A DNA stretch of 22,187 bases from DASSWG01 sp041689995. Its GTDB lineage: Bacteria > Bacteroidota > Bacteroidia > Flavobacteriales > Flavobacteriaceae. The notes beneath the pieces are model-generated. The model ran no database searches. It worked only from the letters and a program-made list of their open reading frames with translations, and was not told where the DNA came from. Made by a program: the position numbers and the translations under genes. The stretch is taken from NCBI GenBank assembly GCA_041689995.1, contig JBDNFD010000024.1:1-22187 (forward strand). Direction: 5' to 3'. Positions 1 to 5,569 of this stretch are shown piece by piece (the first letter of the stretch is position 1; every line of letters begins with the position of its first letter).

Positions 1-194
1 ACCCCTAGACAGAGACAAATATCACGCAGACCGTTCCTCCCTGTCATTTGACCAAAAAAGAGCTGTGCGAATTGGTTCCAACAATTGAGCTTGCTCGTGG
101 CGTGATCCCCTTTATAACGGTCAACACATTTTTGAAATTCATAGCGGTTGACCAATGAAAGAACCTGAGCAAAAATGTACTTTCCCCTATTCAT
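1..194 (-). CDS. IS4-family transposase, N-terminal part (DUF4372-type), cut by window edge
   Basis: Reading the minus strand from the ATG at 194-192, the frame stays open to the left edge for 64 codons. It begins MNRGKYIFAQVLSLVNRYEF and continues with CWNQFAQLFFGQMTGRNGLRDI. The KYxFxQ start and the CWNQ...FGQ(M/L)xxRxxLRD block are the pattern I know from the N-terminal DUF4372 domain of IS4-family DDE transposases common in Bacteroidetes. The DDE catalytic core would lie beyond the edge, so activity cannot be judged. A perfect hairpin at 195-216 lies directly against the start codon. The neighbour on the right is a broken secreted-protein gene on the same strand, which fits an insertion-scarred accessory region. 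Family assignment is from memory of the motif, not from a search. Confidence 0.82.
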   Translation of the reverse strand, partial: MNRGKYIFAQVLSLVNRYEFQKCVDRYKGDHATSKLNCWNQFAQLFFGQMTGRNGLRDICLCLG

Positions 195-216
195 AACTTT
201 GGTTTTGACCAAAGTT
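195..216 (-). promoter_or_regulatory. Hairpin abutting the transposase start codon
   Basis: A perfect 9-bp inverted repeat (AACTTTGGT at 195-203, ACCAAAGTT at 208-216) with a 4-base loop ends one base before the transposase ATG on the minus strand. A stem here would hide the initiation region in long transcripts. Known insertion sequences use such structures to block transposase synthesis from readthrough RNA. The structure is seen directly; the role is inferred. Confidence 0.55.
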
Positions 217-292
217 ACCGCTCCAAATCAAATCAAAAAATCAAAGAACGGGGGCTAAACACTATATTTGCTATACCTTTAGAACATTGACT

Positions 293-800
293 TTAAACAA
301 ACGCATCAGTACTAGTTTCCAAATACAAATTAGAATTCCTCGCGTGAATTATATTCATGTCCGGATTATTGCTTAAATCAATACTGGTCAACTGAATTGT
401 AACTACGTCCGCCATGTCTGGACTGCAATATAATTCTTCCAATAATGGATTTCCCGAAAGGTTCAACTCGACAAGGCCATCAACATTGTCACAATGCAAA
501 ATTTCCAAAAGGGAATTGCTTGTCAAATCGATAGAAGCTATTGAATTGTTGGAAACATTCAAACTCACCAAACTTGCAAAATCCTGGATTCCAGTTAAAT
601 TTTGAATAAATTCATTTGAGATATCCAAATTTGTAATATTGGAAATATCCGAGGTCAAAACAACACCGTTAGAAACTCCGTCGCTGTCAATGCCCCTGAT
701 CGATAAGCGTTTGTTCAAAATTATTATCTGGAATGACGGTGGTTTGTGCTATTGAAACAGAAAAGCTTAGGGATAAAAATATCGTCGTTATATTTTTCAT
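293..800 (-). pseudogene. Leucine-rich-repeat secreted protein, frameshifted and probably 3'-truncated
   Basis: The start is the ATG at 800-798, which opens a signal peptide (MKNITTIFLSLSFSVSIAQ) followed by TTVIPDNNFEQTLIDQG. The PDNNFEQALID-type start is typical of flavobacterial secreted LRR proteins. The frame then hits TGA because of a run of four C (plus strand 693-696). Dropping one base restores IDSDGVSNGVVLTSDISNITNLDIS and several LRR units (LVSLNVSNNSIASIDLTSNSL, LVELNLSGNPLLEELYC, LTSIDLSNNPDM) down to the stop at 293-295. The restored product is about 168 residues and has no T9SS sorting tail, which this family usually carries. The 3' part was therefore probably lost, perhaps to the adjacent insertion sequence. 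Sequencing error in the homopolymer is the main alternative to true decay. LRR identity is clear; function is unknown. Confidence 0.75.
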
Positions 801-810
801 GATTTTGACT

Positions 811-951
811 TTATTGAATTATAAGGTTCTTGGAATCGGTGATTTGTCCGTTACATAATAAGGACAAGACATAAACCCCTGAAGGATAATTTGAAATATT
901 TATATTGGTTACCTTTAAATAGCCAGAATTACCAGTCCCAATCTCATAAAA
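811..951 (-). pseudogene. Orphan T9SS type A C-terminal sorting-domain tail (gene remnant)
   Basis: A 46-codon open stretch ends at the TAA at 813-811. It reads IGTGNSGYLKVTNINI, then SNYPSGVYVLSLLCNGQ, then ITDSKNLIIQ. The YPSGVYxLxL and DSKNLI ending is the last part of the type IX secretion sorting domain, which sends proteins to the outer membrane for cleavage and anchoring. An in-frame TGA lies just upstream (954-952), and no coding sequence recognisable as the rest of a protein is found before it. This is therefore the tail of a lost cargo gene. It closely parallels the tail of the large peptidase at the other end of the window (YPAGVYVVTLVCDGEITDSKNL), though third codon positions differ, so the copies are not recent. 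The LRR start codon lies 10 bases downstream. Confidence 0.72.
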
Positions 952-1142
952 TCAAATCAATAAAATACCTGAGAGCCAAAAAGATTTTATTAAAAATATT
1001 TAGCAATATAAAAAAATCATTTGATTTTTGGAAAATACCAATGTTAATTCTTTATCTTTCGTGAAAATTTAAACTAGTAATGTTCCTATTCGTATTCAAA
1101 TATAAGTTTTACAAATTTAATATTTCAGGTCCCCACTTACTA
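952..1142. other. AT-rich intergenic stretch without recognised gene
   Basis: Between the sorting-domain remnant and the xerC promoter both strands are broken by frequent stops. I see no RNA gene or strong hairpin. It probably contains decayed upstream sequence of the lost T9SS cargo gene, but no translated stretch is recognisable. Confidence 0.5.
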
Positions 1143-1172
1143 TCTGTTGCTCCATAAAATTTATTAACTTTG
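1143..1172 (+). promoter_or_regulatory. Predicted Bacteroidetes promoter for xerC
   Basis: TAACTTTG at 1165-1172 matches the -7 consensus TAnnTTTG. A TCTG at 1143-1146 (consensus TTTG) lies 18 bases upstream. The transcript would start about 1178 and leave a leader of only about 12 bases before the ATG at 1191. Confidence 0.55.
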
Positions 1173-1190
1173 TGGGACAACAGTTTTTTT

Positions 1191-2081
1191 ATGCCGATAA
1201 CCAAGTTTTTGGAGTATTTGCTTTTCGAAAAAAAATATTCGCAGCATACGCTTGTTGCTTATAAAAACGACCTTAAAGAATTTTCCGAATTCATTCTTTC
1301 CACTTTTGACCAAGAAGAAATCTCGGAAGTCAATTATTCCCAAATAAGAAGCTGGATCGTTTCCCTTGTCGATAAAGGCCTTTCCAACCGAACAATCAAC
1401 CGAAAAATTTCTTCGCTAAAAACCTACTATAAATTCCTTCTGAAAACCAAACAGTTGGAGGCCTCGCCATTAAGTGTTCACAAAGCCCTAAAAACCGCCA
1501 AAAAAATACAAGTCCCTTTTTCTGAAACAGAGGTCTCACAAGTGCTGGAACTTTTTTCGCCCACCAACTTCGAGGAATCGAGGAACAAGCTGATCGTTGA
1601 ATTATTTTATTCCACAGGAATTAGACGCGCAGAATTAATTCATATAAAATTATCCGATATCGACTTTTATGATTGTACTCTTAAAGTTTTTGGAAAACGA
1701 AACAAAGAACGCCTTATCCCATTAATGGGACCTATAATTATTTCGGTTCAGAATTATTTGAATTACAGAAAGGAAGTGGAAACCCCGATTTCTCAAAAAT
1801 ATTTGTTACTGACCAAAAAAGGAGTTAAAATGTATGAAAGTCTTGTTTACCGTATTATAAAGGAGTACTTTGGTCTTGTCTCCGAGAAGGTAAAAAGGAG
1901 CCCACATATTTTAAGGCATAGTTTTGCCACGCACCTCCTAAACCGAGGAGCCGACATGAACTCTATTAAAGAATTATTGGGTCACGCAAGTTTGGCATCG
2001 ACTCAAGTTTATACGCACAACAGCATAGGGGAACTGAGCAAAGTTTATAAAGCAGCGCATCCCCGGAACAAAAAAAAATAA
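1191..2081 (+). CDS. xerC: Tyrosine recombinase XerC/XerD family
   Basis: A 296-residue site-specific recombinase that resolves chromosome dimers by cutting and rejoining DNA through a phosphotyrosine. Residues 1-85 form the SAM-like N-terminal core-binding domain (FEKKYSQHTLVAYKNDL). The catalytic domain follows, with Arg145 in TGIRRAEL, the GKRNKER lysine hairpin (168-174), His239 and Arg242 in HILRH, His265 in LGHAS and the nucleophile Tyr274 in QVYTH. All catalytic positions are present and the length is normal. I chose ATG 1191: a longer in-frame TTG start at 1170 overlaps the predicted -7 promoter element and adds residues not typical of the family. The gene is followed after 31 bases by hpf, a pairing seen in other Bacteroidetes. 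XerC versus XerD cannot be settled from one gene. Confidence 0.93.
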   Translation: MPITKFLEYLLFEKKYSQHTLVAYKNDLKEFSEFILSTFDQEEISEVNYSQIRSWIVSLVDKGLSNRTINRKISSLKTYYKFLLKTKQLEASPLSVHKALKTAKKIQVPFSETEVSQVLELFSPTNFEESRNKLIVELFYSTGIRRAELIHIKLSDIDFYDCTLKVFGKRNKERLIPLMGPIIISVQNYLNYRKEVETPISQKYLLLTKKGVKMYESLVYRIIKEYFGLVSEKVKRSPHILRHSFATHLLNRGADMNSIKELLGHASLASTQVYTHNSIGELSKVYKAAHPRNKKK

Positions 2082-2112
2082 AATTATTTGTTTAATCCTA
2101 AAAACGTGGAAT

Positions 2113-2415
2113 ATGAAAGTAAATGTGCAGTCAATAAATTTCAATGCGGATCAAAAACTAATAGATTTCCTTCAAGAGAAATTAGACAAACTTGAAACCT
2201 ACTATGACAAAATCATCTTTGCCGATGTTTATTTAAAAACCCTAACCACCAGCGAGCCCGAAAATAAAATCACCGAAATTCTGCTGAGCATTCCAGGTGA
2301 CGATATAATTGCGCAGCGAACCAAAAAGACATTCGAAGAAGGAATAGATGAAGTTATTAGCGTTTTGCGCCGCCAACTTCAAAAACGAAAAGAAAAATTA
2401 AGTGTACGTGCATAA
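2113..2415 (+). CDS. hpf: Ribosome hibernation-promoting factor, short form (HPF/RaiA family)
   Basis: A 100-residue protein with the family's single domain: MKVNVQSINFNADQKLIDFLQEKL, then a beta strand with FADVYLK, and a C-terminal helix FEEGIDEVISVLRRQLQKRKEK rich in basic residues. The family binds the 30S decoding site and silences ribosomes in stationary phase. The length matches the short HPF class, with no C-terminal dimerisation domain. The start follows a GGA-containing leader 31 bases after xerC, so the two genes are probably cotranscribed. No terminator is seen before the tRNA promoter that starts 17 bases downstream. Confidence 0.9.
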   Translation: MKVNVQSINFNADQKLIDFLQEKLDKLETYYDKIIFADVYLKTLTTSEPENKITEILLSIPGDDIIAQRTKKTFEEGIDEVISVLRRQLQKRKEKLSVRA

Positions 2416-2431
2416 AAAAAGCAAAATAATG

Positions 2432-2461
2432 TTTGTGAAATAAATAAACTTTCTATATTTG
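2432..2461 (+). promoter_or_regulatory. Predicted strong promoter of the tRNA-tuf operon
   Basis: TTTG at 2432-2435 and TATATTTG at 2454-2461 are separated by 18 bases. Both elements match the Bacteroidetes housekeeping promoter consensus exactly. The predicted start of transcription is about 2464-2468, some 45 bases before the first tRNA. Confidence 0.75.
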
Positions 2462-2463
2462 CA

Positions 2464-2489
2464 GTCCGTTAGAAAAAACGGACTTTTTT
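2464..2489 (+). terminator. Terminator-like hairpin at the 5' end of the tRNA-tuf transcript
   Basis: GTCCGTT (2464-2470) pairs perfectly with AACGGAC (2477-2483) around a 6-base A-rich loop and is followed by six T. It has the shape of an intrinsic terminator, but lies immediately after the promoter at 2432-2461. It may act as an attenuator, a 5' RNA-stabilising stem, or a terminator for xerC-hpf readthrough. Confidence 0.6.
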
Positions 2490-2510
2490 GTGGTTGAAAA
2501 GTAGCATAAA

Positions 2511-2584
2511 GCCGATGTAGCTCAGCTGGCTAGAGCAGCTGATTTGTAATCAGCAGGTCGTGGGTTCGAGTCCCTCTATCGGCT
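2511..2584 (+). tRNA. tRNA-Thr (anticodon TGT)
   Basis: A 74-base cloverleaf. The acceptor stem GCCGATG pairs with TATCGGC, the anticodon stem GCTGA/TCAGC holds loop TTTGTAA with TGT at 2545-2547, and the T arm contains GGTTCGAGTCC. CCA is not encoded. First gene of a four-tRNA cluster before tufA. Confidence 0.96.
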
Positions 2585-2715
2585 CTCAGTACTTGAAAAA
2601 TCGGTTGTTGACAAGGAATGGAGCTGCTTTCTGTGAAGATTTCTTCAACGGAGAAAATTTGTTCCACGTTCGGAAAACGCCGGGAATTTGAGTAAAAACA
2701 CGTTCATAAAAAATT
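2585..2715 (+). other. Spacer between tRNA-Thr and tRNA-Tyr
   Basis: This 131-base spacer holds no gene I recognise. The only structure is a small inverted repeat GAAGATTTCTTC at 2635-2646. It is presumably removed when the tRNA precursor is processed. Confidence 0.5.
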
Positions 2716-2797
2716 GGGGAGATACTCAAGCGGCCAACGAGGACAGACTGTAAATCTGTTGTTTCCAACTTCGCAGGTTCGAATCCTGCTCTCCCCA
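2716..2797 (+). tRNA. tRNA-Tyr (anticodon GTA)
   Basis: An 82-base class II tRNA with a long variable arm. The acceptor stem GGGGAGA pairs with TCTCCCC, and stem ACAGA/TCTGT holds loop CTGTAAA with GTA at 2750-2752. The T arm has AGGTTCGAATCCT, and the discriminator base is A2797. Confidence 0.96.
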
Positions 2798-2834
2798 CTC
2801 AATAATCCTGAATTCAGGATTAAAAATTAAAAAA

Positions 2835-2907
2835 GCGGGAGTAGCTCAGTTGGTAGAGCGTCAGCCTTCCAAGCTGAATGTCGCCGGTTCGAACCCGGTC
2901 TCCCGCT
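2835..2907 (+). tRNA. tRNA-Gly (anticodon TCC)
   Basis: A 73-base cloverleaf. The acceptor stem GCGGGAG pairs with CTCCCGC, and anticodon stem TCAGC/GCTGA holds loop CTTCCAA with TCC at 2868-2870. The T arm has CGGTTCGAACCCG. A perfect 18-base palindrome (2804-2821) lies in the spacer before it. Confidence 0.96.
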
Positions 2908-2912
2908 CAACA

Positions 2913-2938
2913 ATTCCTGCGTAGGCAGGAATCTTTTT
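2913..2938 (+). repeat. Palindromic intergenic repeat / terminator-like hairpin
   Basis: ATTCCTGC (2913-2920) and GCAGGAAT (2925-2932) pair perfectly around GTAG and are followed by CTTTTT. It looks like a terminator, but tRNA-Thr and tufA follow, so it may be a processing stem. The ATTCCTGC...GCAGGAAT palindrome resembles intergenic repeats I associate with flavobacterial genomes, which is a recollection, not a search. Confidence 0.5.
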
Positions 2939-3004
2939 CGTTCTCGTTCCATCTGAAAATTGATGCCCGGCATTGGTTTCGAAGGAAAAAACGAAAAATT
3001 TTTC

Positions 3005-3076
3005 GCCGACGTAGCTCAGGGGTAGAGCGTTTCCTTGGTAAGGAAGAGGTCGCGAGTTCAATTCTCGCCGTTGGCT
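3005..3076 (+). tRNA. tRNA-Thr (anticodon GGT)
   Basis: A 72-base cloverleaf. The acceptor stem GCCGACG pairs with CGTTGGC (one G-T pair), and anticodon stem TTTCC/GGAAG holds loop TTGGTAA with GGT at 3037-3039. The T arm has GAGTTCAATTCTC. Together with the TGT gene upstream it supplies threonine decoding from the same transcript. Confidence 0.95.
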
Positions 3077-3116
3077 CGATTTTAATTCCGCAACATCCGG
3101 TCAATAGTTGGAGAGA

Positions 3117-3147
3117 GTTGTTGGCTTTTTGGTATTGTATACAATTG
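3117..3147 (+). promoter_or_regulatory. Possible weak internal promoter for tufA
   Basis: GTTG at 3117-3120 and TACAATTG at 3140-3147 (one mismatch to TAnnTTTG) are 19 bases apart. The -7 element overlaps a perfect 12-base palindrome, ATTGTATACAAT (3134-3145). A start near 3153 would give a 30-base leader. Confidence 0.3.
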
Positions 3148-3185
3148 AACACTAATATATAACTAAGATTAAATAAACAGTAATT

Positions 3186-4373
3186 ATGGCTAAGGAAAAT
3201 TATGACCGCTCCAAACCGCACCTTAACATAGGTACCATTGGACACGTAGATCACGGAAAAACAACTTTGACCGCGGCAATTACAAAAGTAATGGCCGATG
3301 CAGGTTATTCAAAGGCGAGCGCTTTTGATCAAATCGACAACGCTCCCGAAGAAAAAGAGCGTGGAATCACTATCAACTCATCGCACGTTGAGTATGCAAC
3401 TGCCAACCGCCACTATGCTCACGTTGACTGTCCTGGTCACGCCGATTATGTGAAGAACATGGTTACCGGTGCCGCCCAAATGGACGGTGCTATCCTTGTG
3501 GTTGCCGCTACGGACGGACCTATGCCACAAACCCGTGAACACATCCTTCTAGGACGTCAAGTGGGGATTCCAAGAATCGTTACTTTCTTGAACAAAGTGG
3601 ATTTAGTTGATGACGAAGAACTTTTGGAACTTGTTGACATGGAAGTACGTGATTTGCTTAATTTCTATGAATATGATGGTGACAATGGCCCGGTAATTTC
3701 CGGTTCAGCCCTTGGTGCTTTGAACGGAGAACAAAAATGGGTGGATTCTGTGGTTGAATTGATGGCCGCCGTTGATACTTGGATCGAATTGCCAACACGT
3801 GATATTGCCAAGCCTTTCTTGTTGCCTGTGGAAGATGTATTCTCCATTACAGGTCGTGGAACGGTTGCTACGGGCCGTATCGAAACTGGTGTAGCCAACA
3901 CAGGCGACCCCGTTGAAATCATTGGTATGGGCGCCGGAAAATTAACTTCTACCGTAACTGGGGTTGAAATGTTCCGAAAAATTTTGGGCCGAGGTGAAGC
4001 TGGTGACAATGTTGGTATCTTGTTGAGAGGTATTGAAAAAAACCAAATTTCACGAGGGATGGTGATCACTAAACCTGGTTCCGTTACTCCACACGCTAAA
4101 TTCAAAGCCGAGGTTTATATCTTGAAAAAAGAAGAAGGTGGACGTCACACTCCATTCCATAACAACTATCGTCCACAGTTCTACGTTCGTACAACGGATG
4201 TAACTGGAACGATCAACCTTCCAGAAGGAATTGAAATGGTAATGCCAGGTGACAACTTGACCATTACTGTTGATTTGCTTCAATCTATCGCAATGAACGT
4301 AGGTTTGCGTTTTGCGATCCGTGAAGGAGGAAGAACCGTAGGAGCCGGACAGGTAACCGAAATTCTTGATTAA
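3186..4373 (+). CDS. tufA: Translation elongation factor EF-Tu
   Basis: A 395-residue GTPase that carries aminoacyl-tRNA to the ribosomal A site. Domain 1 has every nucleotide-binding motif: P loop GHVDHGKT (19-26), Thr62 in the switch I segment RGITIN, DCPGHADY with the catalytic His85 (81-88), NKVD (136-139) and SAL (174-176). The two beta-barrel domains follow, with the family C-terminus VGAGQVTEI. Length is normal and there is no disruption. The gene sits 109 bases after tRNA-Thr(GGT) and before tRNA-Trp and secE, the position of tufB in E. coli. Whether a second tuf copy exists cannot be seen from this window. Confidence 0.99.
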   Translation: MAKENYDRSKPHLNIGTIGHVDHGKTTLTAAITKVMADAGYSKASAFDQIDNAPEEKERGITINSSHVEYATANRHYAHVDCPGHADYVKNMVTGAAQMDGAILVVAATDGPMPQTREHILLGRQVGIPRIVTFLNKVDLVDDEELLELVDMEVRDLLNFYEYDGDNGPVISGSALGALNGEQKWVDSVVELMAAVDTWIELPTRDIAKPFLLPVEDVFSITGRGTVATGRIETGVANTGDPVEIIGMGAGKLTSTVTGVEMFRKILGRGEAGDNVGILLRGIEKNQISRGMVITKPGSVTPHAKFKAEVYILKKEEGGRHTPFHNNYRPQFYVRTTDVTGTINLPEGIEMVMPGDNLTITVDLLQSIAMNVGLRFAIREGGRTVGAGQVTEILD

Positions 4374-4394
4374 CAAGAAATGGTAAGGGAAGTT

Positions 4395-4425
4395 AAGGTG
4401 TCACGCTACTGAGCGGGGATACCTT
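4395..4425 (+). other. Hairpin between tufA and tRNA-Trp
   Basis: AAGGTGTC (4395-4402) pairs with GATACCTT (4418-4425) with one G-T pair, and CGCT/AGCG (4404-4407, 4412-4415) stacks inside around ACTG. There is no T tract, so it is more likely a processing or mRNA 3'-end stabilising stem than a terminator. Confidence 0.55.
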
Positions 4426-4436
4426 GACTTGTATTT

Positions 4437-4509
4437 ACGGGTTTAGCTCAGTTGGTAGAGCACTGGTCTCCAAAACCAGGTGTCGGGAGTTCGAGCCTCT
4501 CAACCCGTG
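4437..4509 (+). tRNA. tRNA-Trp (anticodon CCA)
   Basis: A 73-base cloverleaf. The acceptor stem ACGGGTT pairs with AACCCGT, anticodon stem CTGGT/ACCAG holds loop CTCCAAA with CCA at 4470-4472, and the discriminator is G4509. It lies between tufA and secE. Confidence 0.95.
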
Positions 4510-4639
4510 CTGGAGATGAAAAAAATGTGTTGGCGAGAAGTTTATCCCGATCGAAGCAAAGCGGAGTAGCGGGAAGCCTCTTAACAAGCCTATACTGAGC
4601 GAAGTCGAAGTATGCTGGAGATGAAAAAAATATATTGGC
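4509..4639. repeat. 26-bp direct repeat flanking two palindromic repeat units
   Basis: Two copies of a 26-base word starting GCTGGAGATGAAAAAAAT lie at 4509-4534 and 4614-4639 and match at 24 of 26 positions. Between them are two imperfect palindromes: TCCCG...CGGGA (4545-4574), and ATACT...AGTAT around a GAGCGAAGTCGA core (4592-4613). The ACTGAGCGAAGTCGAAGT core resembles dispersed repeats I know from flavobacterial genomes. The first copy begins on the last base of tRNA-Trp. Confidence 0.65.
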
Positions 4640-4736
4640 ATTTGAATTCTTTCTTGAAATAATAGTTCATATAGATTATAAAAACGCTGCAAGTAAAAAA
4701 ATAGATACCGGAATCCGGAACAAACAAAGAAACACA

Positions 4737-4934
4737 ATGGCGGGAATTGTAAATTACGTATCAGAATCTTATAACGAACTGAAAAATCATGTTACTTGGC
4801 CGACATATGCCGAAGGTCAGCGTCTAACAGTTATCGTACTCGTTTTTTCGGTCATTTTTGCCTTGGCAATTTGGGGTGTCGATACTGTTTTTAGCGATTT
4901 GATGGAAGCATACTTCAATTGGGTAAAATCCTAA
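4737..4934 (+). CDS. secE: Protein translocase subunit SecE
   Basis: A 65-residue small subunit of the SecYEG channel in the inner membrane. It has the amphipathic N-terminal helix (VNYVSESYNELKNHV), the conserved WPT motif at 21-23 and a single membrane segment at about residues 30-48 (LTVIVLVFSVIFALAIWGV). This is the usual one-helix form. I chose ATG 4737; an upstream in-frame ATG at 4635 would start inside the direct repeat and add 34 residues foreign to the family. The gene is 3 bases from nusG, as in most bacteria. Confidence 0.95.
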   Translation: MAGIVNYVSESYNELKNHVTWPTYAEGQRLTVIVLVFSVIFALAIWGVDTVFSDLMEAYFNWVKS

Positions 4935-4937
4935 GTA

Positions 4938-5498
4938 ATGAACGTTATGATAGAAGATAATACGAAAAAATGGTACGTGGTGCGTTCGGTGAGCGGTCAG
5001 GAAAATAAAATCAAAGACTACATCGAAAAAGAAATTTCGTATTTAGGACTTGAAGATTTTATTGAACAAATCTTGGTTCCCACAGAAAAAGTGGTCCAAG
5101 TGCGCAACGGAAAGAAAATAAACAAAGAAAAAGTATATTTTCCCGGATACATAATGATCCAAGCAAATTTGGGAGGGGAAATTCCCCACATTATAAAAGG
5201 AATAAATGGGGTCATTGGATTTTTGGGCGAAACCAAAGGCGGTGACCCGGTGCCATTACGAAAGTCAGAAGTGAACAGAATGCTCGGAAAAGTAGATGAA
5301 CTTTCCCTAAAAGCCGAAAATGTCGCCATTCCGTTCACCATTGGGGAAACCATCAAAGTAATCGATGGTCCTTTCAACGGGTTCAACGGAACGGTGGAAA
5401 AAATAAATGAAGAAAAGCGAAAGCTCGAAATAATGGTCAAGATTTTCGGAAGAAAAACCCCACTGGAATTGAGTTATATGCAGGTTGAGAAAATATAA
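4938..5498 (+). CDS. nusG: Transcription termination/antitermination factor NusG
   Basis: A 186-residue elongation factor that binds the RNA polymerase clamp through its N-terminal NGN domain (KWYVVRSVSGQENKIKDYIE, then VYFPGYIMIQ, about residues 11-110). Its C-terminal KOW domain (about 130-186, with VIDGPFNGFNGTVEKI) contacts Rho or ribosomal protein S10. The start may be ATG 4938 or the in-frame ATG at 4947, which gives MIEDNTKKWYVV and resembles related proteins equally well. The 3-base gap to secE implies one transcript. Length and motifs are ordinary. Confidence 0.97.
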   Translation: MNVMIEDNTKKWYVVRSVSGQENKIKDYIEKEISYLGLEDFIEQILVPTEKVVQVRNGKKINKEKVYFPGYIMIQANLGGEIPHIIKGINGVIGFLGETKGGDPVPLRKSEVNRMLGKVDELSLKAENVAIPFTIGETIKVIDGPFNGFNGTVEKINEEKRKLEIMVKIFGRKTPLELSYMQVEKI

Positions 5499-5569
5499 AA
5501 TGTTACGTGATATAGAATTGTTCTTATTGCTTCCACTTTTCAAGGACAGTTCAAACTAAATCAAACAAA

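Larger units (their letters stand above)
1..290 (-). mobile_element. IS4-family insertion sequence, promoter-proximal end (partial; right boundary approximate)
   Basis: This is the 5' end of the insertion sequence that carries the transposase at 1-194. The outer boundary lies to the right of the hairpin at 195-216 and probably left of, or close to, the end of the LRR reading frame at 293. No terminal inverted repeat or target duplication can be identified, because the other end of the element is outside the window. The end coordinate is therefore a guess within about 217-310. Confidence 0.45.

Noticed and set aside
414..605. 63-codon open frame on the plus strand
   Set aside because: It lies opposite the LRR gene and has no family resemblance; the minus strand carries clear LRR units.
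1170..1190. Upstream TTG start for xerC giving seven more residues
   Set aside because: The TTG overlaps the predicted -7 promoter element, and the added residues do not look like the family start.
2586..3254. Several open frames of 66-115 codons across the tRNA cluster, some with MNSRPLPYQGNALPLSY or GRAGFEPAKLETTDLQS
   Set aside because: These are the well-known false translations of tRNA genes on the opposite strand; the tRNA cloverleaves explain the sequence.
4509..4639. CRISPR-like interpretation of the direct repeats
   Set aside because: Only two copies with one 79-base interval that itself contains palindromes; no array and no cas genes.
4635..4736. Upstream start for secE adding 34 residues
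   Set aside because: It begins inside the direct repeat and the extension has no family similarity; ATG 4737 gives the standard SecE N-terminus.
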